Shown piece after piece: positions 52,914 to 61,079 of a stretch of 64,000 nucleotides of DNA. A program made the translations under genes and the position numbers. The DNA lies in NCBI GenBank assembly GCA_018368455.1, contig JAGZEG010000009.1, forward strand, positions 1 to 64,000. The letters are read 5' to 3'. Numbering within the stretch: the first letter of the stretch is position 1; each line of letters starts with the position of its first letter. This DNA is from Coriobacteriia bacterium (GTDB lineage: Bacteria; Actinomycetota; Coriobacteriia; Coriobacteriales; UMGS124). Under the pieces are notes generated by a model. The model saw nothing but the letters and a program-made list of their open reading frames with translations. It had not been told where the DNA came from and ran no database searches.

Positions 52914-53708
52914 ATGGCAGAGGACTACATGCTCGAGCTGCACGGCATCCGCAAGTCGTTCGGCGACAACCACGTGCTCAAGGGCATCGACCTGCAGGTG
53001 AAGAAAGGCGAGGTCGTCGTCATCCTCGGCCCGTCCGGTTCGGGCAAGACGACGTTTCTGCGCACGATCAACTTTCTCGACGAGGCCGACGAGGGCACGG
53101 TGACCGTCAACGGCTTCACGCTCGACGCGAAGAAGCATAGCAAGTCCGACGTCATTGAGCTGCGGCGCAAGACGGCGATGGTCTTCCAGAACTACGCGCT
53201 GTTCGCCAACAAGACCATCCTGCAGAACGTCATGGAGGGCCTCGTCACCGTCAAGGGCGTGCAGAAGGCCGACGCCGAACGTCAGTCAAAGGCCGTGCTT
53301 GACAAGGTGGGCCTGTCCGAGCGCTACGACTACTACCCCTCGCAGCTCTCGGGCGGCCAGCAGCAGCGCGCCGGCATCGCCCGCGCCCTCATCCTCAACC
53401 CCGACGTCATCCTGTTCGACGAGCCGACGTCGGCGCTCGACCCCGAGCTCGTCGGCGAGGTGCTCGGCGTCATCCGCGCCGTCGCGCAGACGGGCATCAC
53501 GATGGTCATCGTCACGCACGAGATCGCGTTCGCCCGCGAGGTTGCCACGCGCGTCGTCTTTATGGCTGGCGGCGTCATCGTCGAGCAGGGCACGCCCTCC
53601 GAGGTGCTCGTTAATCCCAAGGAGAAGCGCACGCAGGAGTTCCTGCGCCGCGTCCTTCACCCGATGGAGATCGCCGACGCCGAGGCGACGCAGGTCGAGC
53701 TGTCGTAG
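52914..53708 (+). CDS. Amino-acid ABC transporter ATP-binding protein
   Basis: A 264-residue ATPase powering the importer. It has Walker A ILGPSGSGKTTFLRTI (~38-53), Q-loop MVFQNYALFANKT, signature QLSGGQQQRAGIARAL, Walker B VILFDEPTSALDPELV and H-loop MVIVTHEIAFAREV. The HEIAFA form and the FANKT segment mark the polar amino-acid (GlnQ/HisP) group. It starts 15 bp after permease 2. Confidence 0.94.
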   Translation: MAEDYMLELHGIRKSFGDNHVLKGIDLQVKKGEVVVILGPSGSGKTTFLRTINFLDEADEGTVTVNGFTLDAKKHSKSDVIELRRKTAMVFQNYALFANKTILQNVMEGLVTVKGVQKADAERQSKAVLDKVGLSERYDYYPSQLSGGQQQRAGIARALILNPDVILFDEPTSALDPELVGEVLGVIRAVAQTGITMVIVTHEIAFAREVATRVVFMAGGVIVEQGTPSEVLVNPKEKRTQEFLRRVLHPMEIADAEATQVELS

Positions 53709-53756
53709 TCGACGCGTTCCCACATCCTCTTTTTGGTTGGCGCTGGACCGAGGCAG

Positions 53757-53781
53757 GGCCTCCCGCGACGTGCGGGAGGCC
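53757..53781 (+). terminator. Hairpin after the ABC importer operon
   Basis: Perfect 10-bp stem GGCCTCCCGC / GCGGGAGGCC with loop GACGT, about 50 bp past the ATPase stop. No T-run follows, so termination would be weak or factor-assisted. Confidence 0.45.
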
Positions 53782-53867
53782 TGGGCCCTGCGGCCCTGGG
53801 CGGGCCGTGCGCGTGCACGCCCGGCCGCCCGGTCTCGGACGTTTCGCTCGAAAGGAAGTGATCAGAG

Positions 53868-55577
53868 GTGCCTCACATCACTGCAGACACCGTCTGGATC
53901 GTGCTGGGCAGCGCGCTCGTCCTGTTCATGGTGGGCGGGTACCTGCTGTTCGATATCGGCTCGACGCGATCGAAGAGCACGCAGGGCGTCGTCGTGCGAC
54001 ACCTGCTCGTGACGTTCACGTCCATCCTGACGTTCATGTTCCTGGGATATGGCCTGTTCTTTGGCGGGACGGGCGGCTTCTTCGGCGTGCTCGACTTCTT
54101 CTCGCTCGGAAGCTACGGCCCGACGCTGCCCGACGGCGTGCCCTCGTCGCTGTTCGTGCTGAGCCAGGCGCTCGTCTGCGCCGTGTGCGCGAACATCGTG
54201 GCGGGCACGATCGCGGAGCGCGCGAGCATCGCGTGCCACGTGGTCTACAGCATCGTGCTCGCGCTGCTCATCTACCCTATGGCATCCAACTGGACGTGGG
54301 GCAACGGCTTCCTGGCCCAGATGGGATTCCACGACTTCGCCGGCACGGCGTCGCTCAACCTCGTCGGCGGGACGGTTGCGCTCGTCGCTGCCATGCTCGT
54401 GGGGGCGCGCTCCGGCAAGTACGACGACGCGGGGCGCCCGCAGGCCATCCCCGGGCAGAGCATCGGGCTGCAGGCCGTCGGCGTCTTCGTCATCTTTTTT
54501 GGCTGGTTTGGCCTCATGGGCGTGTGCACGCTGAGCTTTGGCACGGCGTCTCTCGATGCGCTGGGAGTCGCGTTCCTGAACATGGTCGTGGCCGCCGTCG
54601 TGTCGGGACTCACGGCGCTCATCGCGACGTCGGTGCGCTACGGCAGCTGCGACGTGCCCGTCGTGCTCAACGCGCTCATCGGCGGGCTCGTGGCCTGTTC
54701 TTCGGGCGCCGACGTCATGCTGCCGGTGTGGGCGCTGGTCGTGGGCGCTCTGGCAGGCCTCGTCAGCGTGTTCGGCATCGAGTACGTCGAGCGCCGCTTC
54801 CGGGTCGACGACCCGGTGGGCAGCGTCGCCGTGCACGGGTTCAGCGCCGTGCTCGGCCTGCTGGCGTGCGGCCTGTTCGCAAGCGGCTCTGGCCTGGTCA
54901 TGGGAGGCGGCGCGGGGCTGTTCAGCGTCGAGCTCCTCGGGGCGGTCGTTGTGGCGGCCTGGGCCGCCGTCGTGGGCTGGGTGGCGCTCTCTATCACGAA
55001 GAAGGCCGGCTCCGTGCGCGTGACGGGCCCGGAGGAGGCCATCGGCCTCGGCATGTCCAACCCCTCGATCGACAACGCGTTCTCCGAGTTCCTGCCGGCG
55101 CTCGGCGGCGAGGACGGGACGTCCCCCAAGGTTGTGCGCGACGTGCCTCCCTCGCAGGCCATCCCGCTGGAGCTGGGCGCGCCTGCCGTTCCTGCGGGGG
55201 CCGCGGGTGGCCGCCCGCCGCTGCGCCAGGTGCGCATCATCACGAAGCCCGCGCGTCTCGGGGCGCTCAAGGAGGGGCTGGGCGAGATCGGCGTCACGGG
55301 CATGACGATCTCACACGTCATGGGCTACGGCGCCCAGCGCGGCGCCCGCGGCATGTACCGTGGTGTGCCGGTCGTCGATGACATGATCCCCAAGGTGCAG
55401 GTGGACATCGTCGTCGCGAAGGTGCCGGTGGAAGACGTTGTGCGCGCCGCGCGCCGCGCCCTCTACACCGGACACATCGGCGACGGCAAGATCTTCGTGT
55501 ACGACGTGGCGGAGGCGGTCAAGGTGCGCACGGGCGAACACGGCTACGATGCGGTGCAGGGCATCGATTTGGTGTAG
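53868..55577 (+). CDS. Divergent ammonium transporter (Amt) fused to a PII domain
   Basis: A 569-residue fusion. Residues ~1-395 form an Amt/Rh channel with 11 helices: NWTWGNGFLA (W144), GFHDFAGT (D156), FGWFGLMG and DPVGSVAVHGF (H323). Two usual pore residues are changed: the first of the twin histidines is Asn164 and the outer gate Phe corresponds to Val103. Residues ~456-569 are a PII signalling domain (RIITKPARLGALKEGLGEIG, HIGDGKIFVYDV), joined by a ~60-residue linker. The T-loop reads MYRGVPVVDDMIPKV, without the tyrosine that is uridylylated in E. coli GlnB. It may regulate itself or sense rather than transport. GTG start, AAAGGAAG 9 bp upstream. Confidence 0.88.
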   Translation: MPHITADTVWIVLGSALVLFMVGGYLLFDIGSTRSKSTQGVVVRHLLVTFTSILTFMFLGYGLFFGGTGGFFGVLDFFSLGSYGPTLPDGVPSSLFVLSQALVCAVCANIVAGTIAERASIACHVVYSIVLALLIYPMASNWTWGNGFLAQMGFHDFAGTASLNLVGGTVALVAAMLVGARSGKYDDAGRPQAIPGQSIGLQAVGVFVIFFGWFGLMGVCTLSFGTASLDALGVAFLNMVVAAVVSGLTALIATSVRYGSCDVPVVLNALIGGLVACSSGADVMLPVWALVVGALAGLVSVFGIEYVERRFRVDDPVGSVAVHGFSAVLGLLACGLFASGSGLVMGGGAGLFSVELLGAVVVAAWAAVVGWVALSITKKAGSVRVTGPEEAIGLGMSNPSIDNAFSEFLPALGGEDGTSPKVVRDVPPSQAIPLELGAPAVPAGAAGGRPPLRQVRIITKPARLGALKEGLGEIGVTGMTISHVMGYGAQRGARGMYRGVPVVDDMIPKVQVDIVVAKVPVEDVVRAARRALYTGHIGDGKIFVYDVAEAVKVRTGEHGYDAVQGIDLV

Positions 55578-55628
55578 CCTCCGATTCGAAACACCCGCTC
55601 GAGTACACTGTGCAACGACAGGCCACGC

Positions 55629-55660
55629 GGGCCCGTTCCCCCGAGGGGGACGGGCCCTTT
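55629..55660 (+). terminator. Terminator/attenuator before ridA
   Basis: Stem GGGCCCGTTCCCCC / GGGGGACGGGCCC (one-base bulge), 2-4-nt loop, followed by TTTCT. It probably ends the amt-PII transcript just before the ridA ribosome site. Confidence 0.7.
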
Positions 55661-55678
55661 CTCACAAGGAGAGCCCCT

Positions 55679-56053
55679 ATGAAGAACGCCATTGCTACGA
55701 CGGACGCGCCCGCCGCCCTCGGCCCCTACTCGCAGGGCATCGACGCCGGCAGCCTCGTGTTCGTCTCCGGCCAGCTGCCCATCAACCCCGCGACGGGCGA
55801 GGTATCCGCCGACATCTCCGAGCAGGCAGAGCAGTCCATTTCCAACATCGAGGCCATCCTCAAGCAGGCCGGCCTGACGCTGGCCGACGTCGTGAAGACG
55901 ACGGTGTTCCTGCACGATATGGGCGACTTCGCTGCGATGAACGCCGTGTACGAGGCGCGCTTCCCCAAGCCCTGCCCCGCCCGTAGCGCCGTCGAGGTCG
56001 GCACGATGCCGCGTGGCTGCCGCCTCGAGATCGAGGCCATCGCCGCCCGCTAG
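55679..56053 (+). CDS. ridA: RidA family enamine/imine deaminase
   Basis: A 124-residue protein of the YjgF/RidA family, which hydrolyses reactive 2-aminoacrylate made by PLP enzymes. It has the family opening ALGPYSQGI, the middle FVSGQLPINPATGE and the active-site arginine in CPARSAVEVGTMPRG (split: PARSAVEV), followed by EIEAIAAR. The length is standard. AAGGAGAG precedes the ATG. Its position near a C-S lyase and lysA, both PLP enzymes, fits the detoxifying role. Confidence 0.92.
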   Translation: MKNAIATTDAPAALGPYSQGIDAGSLVFVSGQLPINPATGEVSADISEQAEQSISNIEAILKQAGLTLADVVKTTVFLHDMGDFAAMNAVYEARFPKPCPARSAVEVGTMPRGCRLEIEAIAAR

Positions 56054-56118
56054 GGTCGTCTGCCGCATCGGCGGACCGTCCTGCCTTGCCCCGCCTCGCT
56101 AGTAAAGGAGCTCCGCCC

Positions 56119-57450
56119 ATGGAGAAGAAGCCATTCGTCACGCTCGAGAAGGCCCGCGAGATCGCCGCGGAGATCCCGACGCCGTTTCACCTCTACGACG
56201 AGGCCGGCATCCGCGCCCGTGCCCGCGCCGTGAACGCCGCCTTTGCCTGGAATCCCGGCTTTCGCGAGTACTTTGCCGTGAAGGCCACGCCCAACCCCTA
56301 CCTGCTCAAGATCCTGCAGGAGGAAGGCTGCGGCGTCGACTGCTCGAGCTACACGGAGCTCGCGCTGTCCAAGGCGTGTGGCTTCACCGGCCACGACATC
56401 ATGTTCAGCTCCAACGAGACGCCGGCGCTCGACATGTACGAGGCCCATCGCCTCGGCGCCATCATCAACCTGGACGACCCCACGATGGTCGACTTCCTCG
56501 AGCAGGTCGCCGACGTTCCCGAGACGATCTTCTGCCGCTACAACCCCGGCGGCGTGTTCGAGCTGGGCAACGGCATCATGGACAACCCCGGCGAGGCCAA
56601 GTACGGCATGGGTGAGGCCGACATGATTGAGGCGTTCACGCGCCTCAAGGCCGCGGGCGCCAAGACGTTCGGCATCCATGCGTTCCTCGCGAGCAACACC
56701 GTGACGAACGACTACTACCCTGAGCTTGCCTCCCAGCTGTTCGAGCTGGCTGTGCGCGTGGCCAAGGCGGCTGACGTGCACATCGGCTACATCAACCTGT
56801 CGGGCGGAGTGGGCGTCGACTACCGCCCCGACCAGCCGGCCAACGACATCGCCGTCATCGGCGAGGGCGTGCGCAAGGCTTACGAGCGCATCCTCGTGCC
56901 GGCGGGCATGGACGACATCGCCATCCTCACGGAGCTTGGGCGCTTCATGCTCGCGCCGTTCGGGGCGCTCGTGACCCAGGCCATCCACGAGAAGCATATC
57001 TACAAGGAGTACATCGGCTGTGACGCCTGCGCCGCCAACCTGATGCGCCCGGCTATCTACGGCGCCTACCACCACATCACGGTGCTCGGCAAGGAGAACG
57101 AGCCGTGCGACCACACGTACGACATCGTGGGCGGTCTGTGCGAGAACTCCGACAAGTTTGCCATCGACCGCCAGCTGCCCAAGATCGACATGGGTGACCT
57201 GCTGTTCATCCACGACGCAGGCGCGCACGGATTTGCGATGGGTTACAACTACAACGGCAAGCTGCGCTCGGCCGAGGTGCTGTTGCAGGAGGACGGCTCG
57301 TTCAAGATGATCCGCCGTGCCGAGACGCCGGCCGACTACTTCGCGACGTTCGACGAGACGCCGTTCTTTGGGGACATCCTCACCGAGGTCGAGGCGTCCG
57401 AGGCCGCCTTCGCCGCCAGCAAGGCCGCCGATTGGAAGCCGGGCAAGTAG
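56119..57450 (+). CDS. lysA: Diaminopimelate decarboxylase
   Basis: A 443-residue PLP enzyme (fold type III) making lysine from meso-diaminopimelate. PLP lysine is in YFAVKATPNPYLL (~58); a His is in FGIHAFLAS; the glycine loop is in INLSGGVGVDY. The substrate-binding C-terminal domain has GCDACAANLMRPAIYGAYH and the catalytic-cysteine region VGGLCENSDKFA. ENSD replaces the usual ESGD. GTAAAGGAG precedes the ATG. The next 350 bp hold a long repeat copy. Confidence 0.9.
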   Translation: MEKKPFVTLEKAREIAAEIPTPFHLYDEAGIRARARAVNAAFAWNPGFREYFAVKATPNPYLLKILQEEGCGVDCSSYTELALSKACGFTGHDIMFSSNETPALDMYEAHRLGAIINLDDPTMVDFLEQVADVPETIFCRYNPGGVFELGNGIMDNPGEAKYGMGEADMIEAFTRLKAAGAKTFGIHAFLASNTVTNDYYPELASQLFELAVRVAKAADVHIGYINLSGGVGVDYRPDQPANDIAVIGEGVRKAYERILVPAGMDDIAILTELGRFMLAPFGALVTQAIHEKHIYKEYIGCDACAANLMRPAIYGAYHHITVLGKENEPCDHTYDIVGGLCENSDKFAIDRQLPKIDMGDLLFIHDAGAHGFAMGYNYNGKLRSAEVLLQEDGSFKMIRRAETPADYFATFDETPFFGDILTEVEASEAAFAASKAADWKPGK

Positions 57451-57803
57451 AGGAGACGCCGCGGCTGGGTGGCGTCCCTGCGCGCCGCGCGGCGTTTCGC
57501 GGCCAGCAATCGCGCTCGTGAACGGGTGGAGGCGCCTTCGGGGACCGCATCGCGGCTCCCGGGGGCGCCTCCGTCGTGAAAGCCGCAGGCAGTCGTCTTG
57601 TGGGCGAGCGCCGATGACCTCTCCGGGGAGTGTGCGCGATACACGAGCCCGATTTCCGGCCGTGGATTCCCACCTCGCGTGCGGAGAAGCGGCCGCGCGG
57701 AGCTTGCGGGGATGCCATGCGGCGAGGCTTGACTTACCGTGGTGTGGCACTCGCCCCGTCATCCCTTGTCGGCTATGCTGTTCGCAAGCAGGGGAGCAAG
57801 GGG
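57451..57803. other. lysA-merR spacer occupied by a repeat copy
   Basis: 353 bp without a supportable gene. 57487-57700 is copy 6 of the dispersed repeat, and the rest should contain the regulator's promoter. The reading frame of the regulator is open back to 57630 but has no good ribosome site there. Confidence 0.55.
57487..57700 (+). repeat. Dispersed repeat, long copy 6
   Basis: About 210 bp closely matching 61044-61256. It starts GGCGTTTCGCGGCCAGCAAT, contains the stem GGAGGCGCC / GGCGCCTCC (about 57530-57570) and AAAGCCGCAGG, then CTCCGGGGAGTGTGCGCG. It ends with the core ATACACGAGCCCGATTTCC GGCC (57639-57661). Immediately downstream of lysA, same direction. Confidence 0.8.
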
Positions 57804-58601
57804 ATGGCCATGCGCAGACGAACGGTGAGCCATGTGGCTCGACAGGTTGGCATTTCGAGCAGCGGCGTGCGTTTCCTCGAACGCGAGGGGCTCGTCTGCC
57901 CCGAGCACGACGACGAGACGGGGTACCGCTTCTTTGGCGATGACGACCTCTATACGCTCTACCAGTACCAGTGCTACCGGCAGCTTGGCATGGACCTGCC
58001 CCAGGTGCGCGAGATGCTGCGCGCCGAGCCGGCCGATGCCGTCAGCTTGATGGAGACTCACCTGCAGAACCTGCGCGACGAGCTCGCCCGCATCGAAAAG
58101 CTGACCGCCCGGGCCATCGGGCGCACGGCACAGGCGGTCGAGGGGCGCTTCGAGCTGGGGACCTGCCCTCGCCTGCGTGTCCTGGAGCCGTACGACGATC
58201 CCTCTGACCTGCCTAAGCGTGTCATGGATCGCTGGGTCGATACCGTGCCCCTCTCGTTTTTCGGCATCTGGTTCCGTCGGGAGGGACAGGGCTTCGTTGC
58301 CCGGCGCGTGCGCATGAGCGACCAGCCCTGCCCCAACGCCCCCGTCGAGCGCGACGCTGACATCTACGCGTACATCCATGACATCCCCGAGGGTCCGTCC
58401 TGCCTGTGCGCGACGTTCTCATATCCCAACGGGACGGACGACCTTGCCCTGCTCGATAGGCCGTTCGCCTGGCTTTCGGAGCGGGGTCTGGCGTGTGCGG
58501 GCGACGTCTACGGCCACTTTCTCTACCTGCAACGCCTGCCCGAGGGCGGCGCGCGCTACTTCGTGCGCCTGTGGCTTCCAGTGGCTCCCGCTGAAGCGTA
58601 G
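57804..58601 (+). CDS. MerR-family transcriptional regulator with effector-binding domain
   Basis: A 265-residue regulator. The N-terminal winged helix reads RRTVSHVARQVGISSSGVRF, LEREGLVCPEHDDETGYRFF and GDDDLYTLYQYQCYRQLGMD, the full MerR pattern, followed by a dimerisation coil (SLMETHLQNLRDELARIEKL). The C-terminal ~140 residues resemble a GyrI-like ligand domain, with no metal-binding cysteines. ATG at 57804 follows GGGGAGCAAGG; a second ATG two codons on is possible. It lies directly upstream of a Tat-exported FAD reductase and is the likely regulator of that gene. Confidence 0.85.
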   Translation: MAMRRRTVSHVARQVGISSSGVRFLEREGLVCPEHDDETGYRFFGDDDLYTLYQYQCYRQLGMDLPQVREMLRAEPADAVSLMETHLQNLRDELARIEKLTARAIGRTAQAVEGRFELGTCPRLRVLEPYDDPSDLPKRVMDRWVDTVPLSFFGIWFRREGQGFVARRVRMSDQPCPNAPVERDADIYAYIHDIPEGPSCLCATFSYPNGTDDLALLDRPFAWLSERGLACAGDVYGHFLYLQRLPEGGARYFVRLWLPVAPAEA

Positions 58602-58623
58602 CCGGTACTTGCTTGCATACTGC

Positions 58624-58646
58624 AGGCGCCGTCAGCGGCCTTTTTT
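58624..58646 (+). terminator. Short terminator after the MerR-family gene
   Basis: AGGCGC / GCGGCCT with one bulged G, then TTTTTT; 22 bp after the stop. Confidence 0.6.
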
Positions 58647-58803
58647 ACCTGCAAGTTCACTGATCCTCCATGGCTTTGCGGCTGCGTGGCTTGACCTTGT
58701 AGCCGCTGCAAACCCCATCGTACGTCCTCGACAGATGGCCCATGCATGACTCCGCTGGAGGCGGCGCGGGCCTTGGGATGTACGGTGATAAGGGGATTTC
58801 ATC
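58647..58803 (+). promoter_or_regulatory. Promoter region of the FAD reductase operon
   Basis: 157 bp containing TTGACC (about 58691-58696) followed, after a long 19-bp spacer, by CATCGT. A 19-bp spacer is characteristic of promoters activated by MerR-type regulators, which twist the DNA. The -10 is poor, so this is a suggestion. Confidence 0.35.
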
Positions 58804-60381
58804 ATGGCATGCGAAACGACGCGTCGTCAGTTTGTCTCCCAGGCTGCAGGTGCTTGCACTGCTGCAGTCGCGCTCGCGGGGGTTGGCGCCTCTCGGGCCT
58901 TTGCTGCGGAAGCGGCCAAGGCGGAGGACGTGGCGTGGGATGAGCAGGCGGACTTCGTGGTGCTCGGCATTGGCGCTTCCGGCCTGGGCGCCATCAAGCG
59001 GGCGCTCATCGACAACGATGGTCTGACGGTCATCGCTCTGGAGAAGTGCGACGAGGCCCATGCTGGCGGTGCATTCTCCTGTGCGCACGGCCTGTTCGGT
59101 GGCGTCGACTTCTGCGACGCCTATCCCGTCCTCTCCCACGGTCAGTTCAGTGAGGAGCTGCGTGACCGCATGAAGGCCGACACGGTGACCTCGGCGCAGT
59201 GGATCATCGACAACGGCCTTGAACTCGCCGAGTCTGCCGGTACGTATCGCTGGGCGAACGGCAGCTACGACATCTGGAAGACGGCGTACGACGCGGTGAA
59301 GGATCTCGATGGTCTGACGCTGCACTTCGAGGTGACGACGACCCAGCTCGTGCAGGACGGAGCCGGCCGCGTTACGGGCGTCATCGCCGAGGTCGAAGGC
59401 GAGCGGAAGGCCATCGGTGCGACGCGCGGCGTGCTGCTTTGCACGGGTAACTACGCTGGCGATGCCGAGCTGTTCCGGGGCATTCACGAGTACGCCCTTC
59501 CGTACGCCCCGGCTTGCCCGGCGAGCGAGGTGGGTGACGGCATTTTCCTGGCTTCCCAGGCGGGCGCCGTCACGTTCGAGAACGTTTCGCGCGCTTTTGA
59601 GTGGTTCTGCTGGGCCATGGCAAAGCCGAGCGAGGAGCTGGGCGAGGGCATGGTGCTCAACGACCCCATGTCTAACGGTGACACGGCCCTGTGGTCGCGC
59701 ATCTTTGTCAACGCCGCGGGCAAGCGATTCATGGACGAGTCGGTGAACTTCATGCACGACCACTCGTTCCTGCCGTTCCAACCGTGGGAGCGCACGTCGG
59801 CTCCGTCGTATCTCCACTACACGAACCTGCCGATGTGGACGGTCTACGACGCGAAGATCCCGAGTACGCATCGCCTGTGGATTCAGGACGAGGGCAATCT
59901 CAACTGGAGCTACGCCAAGACGCGCGACGTCTACCAGTGGTCGGAGGACAACGAGGCCGAGGTCGAGCGCGGCTGGGTGTACAAGGCCGACACACTCGAG
60001 GAGCTTGCCGAGCAGATGGTGGCGCACCACATCGACGACGGCGCCGAGTTCGCGGTTGACAGGGACGCGTTTATCGAGACGGTGCGCGCGTACAACGAGA
60101 TGTGTGCCGCTGGCGAGGACGCGGACTTCGGCAAGGGCGGCGACTATCTCGTGCCGCTCGACACGCCTCCCTACTATGCGGTCGAGACGGTGCCTTTGGT
60201 GGGCTACACGATCTCGGGCCTGACGACGACGGAGGAAGGCGCGGTTCTCAACGGCGCCCACGAGCCGATTCCCGGCCTATACGCGGCGGGCGACATCACA
60301 GCGCACGGCTCGCAGACGAACCCGCTCGGATGCTGCCCCGCGTTCATCATGGGGATGTACCTGGTTGACGGCCTGCTCTAG
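58804..60381 (+). CDS. Tat-exported FAD-dependent reductase without FMN domain
   Basis: A 525-residue exported flavoprotein. The twin-arginine signal ETTRRQFVSQAAG is at 4-16 with cleavage near AFAA. The FAD_binding_2 fold starts ADFVVLGIGASGLGAIK (49-65) and ends with the FAD-binding IPGLYAAGDITAHGSQTNPL. It has no FMN_bind domain and lacks the GGNRLGG motif of fumarate reductases; the corresponding end reads GCCPAFIMGMYL. The substrate is unknown. It must receive electrons from another protein; the flavodoxin-fold gene 14 bp downstream is cytoplasmic by sequence. AAGGGGATT precedes the ATG. Confidence 0.87.
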   Translation: MACETTRRQFVSQAAGACTAAVALAGVGASRAFAAEAAKAEDVAWDEQADFVVLGIGASGLGAIKRALIDNDGLTVIALEKCDEAHAGGAFSCAHGLFGGVDFCDAYPVLSHGQFSEELRDRMKADTVTSAQWIIDNGLELAESAGTYRWANGSYDIWKTAYDAVKDLDGLTLHFEVTTTQLVQDGAGRVTGVIAEVEGERKAIGATRGVLLCTGNYAGDAELFRGIHEYALPYAPACPASEVGDGIFLASQAGAVTFENVSRAFEWFCWAMAKPSEELGEGMVLNDPMSNGDTALWSRIFVNAAGKRFMDESVNFMHDHSFLPFQPWERTSAPSYLHYTNLPMWTVYDAKIPSTHRLWIQDEGNLNWSYAKTRDVYQWSEDNEAEVERGWVYKADTLEELAEQMVAHHIDDGAEFAVDRDAFIETVRAYNEMCAAGEDADFGKGGDYLVPLDTPPYYAVETVPLVGYTISGLTTTEEGAVLNGAHEPIPGLYAAGDITAHGSQTNPLGCCPAFIMGMYLVDGLL

Positions 60382-60395
60382 GGCGGGGTCGCGCG

Positions 60396-61079
60396 ATGGG
60401 CACCCCGCTCGTCATTGCCATCAACGGGAGTCCTCGGAGACGGGGGAACACGGCCCAGGTGTTGGATGCCGTGTTGGAGGGAGCGGCTGGTCAGGGGGCC
60501 CGTACGGAGCTGGCGCATCTCGCTGGGCTGAGGTTTACGGGGTGCGCCAGCTGCTTCGCGTGCAAGCTGCGCGATGGTCGGAGCTTGGGGCGATGCGCCT
60601 TGCGCGACGACGCCACCGGGCTGATCGAGCGCGTGCTAAACGCTGACGCCGTTGTGTTCGGCTCGCCGATCTACTTTCAGGGAATCACGGGCGCGATGCG
60701 ATCGTTCTTGGAAAGGCTGCTTTTCCCGCTCTACTCGTATCGCCGCGATGTGAGGAGCATGCTCGAGCGATACCTCCCGGCAGCGTTCGTCTACACGATG
60801 AACGTCGATCGGTCGAGCATGCAGCGGCAGGACTATCGCTCCTCCCTGCAACCGATGGAGCACGTTCTTGCGGACGTGCTCGGCTCCTGTCGGGCACTGC
60901 ACGTCTGCGACACACTGCAGTTCGACCACTACGAGCGCTATGAGAGCGGCATGTTCGACGGCGAGCACAAGCGCAAGGTGCGTGAGGAGCAGTTTCCCCG
61001 CGATTTGGCGCGCGCTGCCGAGCTGGGCTGCGAGCTTGTTCGCAGCGCGGCGCTTCGCGGCCAGGAACCGAGCTCGTGA
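60396..61079 (+). CDS. Flavodoxin-fold NAD(P)H:FMN oxidoreductase / iron-sulfur flavoprotein-like
   Basis: A 227-residue protein: FMN phosphate loop VIAINGSPRRRGNTAQVLDA (~6-25), cysteine cluster CASCFACKLRDGRSLGRC (C-x2-C-x2-C-x10-C, ~50-67) and flavin-ring loop VVFGSPIYFQGITGAMRSFL. It may carry FMN and an iron-sulfur cluster. It is the last gene of the merR-reductase group. The final codons (ALRGQEPSS and stop) lie inside the start of repeat copy 7, so the repeat appears to have supplied the C-terminus. No signal peptide. Confidence 0.82.
   Translation: MGTPLVIAINGSPRRRGNTAQVLDAVLEGAAGQGARTELAHLAGLRFTGCASCFACKLRDGRSLGRCALRDDATGLIERVLNADAVVFGSPIYFQGITGAMRSFLERLLFPLYSYRRDVRSMLERYLPAAFVYTMNVDRSSMQRQDYRSSLQPMEHVLADVLGSCRALHVCDTLQFDHYERYESGMFDGEHKRKVREEQFPRDLARAAELGCELVRSAALRGQEPSS

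Noticed and set aside
50661..53138. An 825-codon open frame on the minus strand through the ABC importer genes
   Set aside because: It is the antisense frame kept open by the G+C-rich third positions of the four importer genes; its product is His/Arg/Asp-rich with no family motif, while the plus strand has complete ABC signatures.
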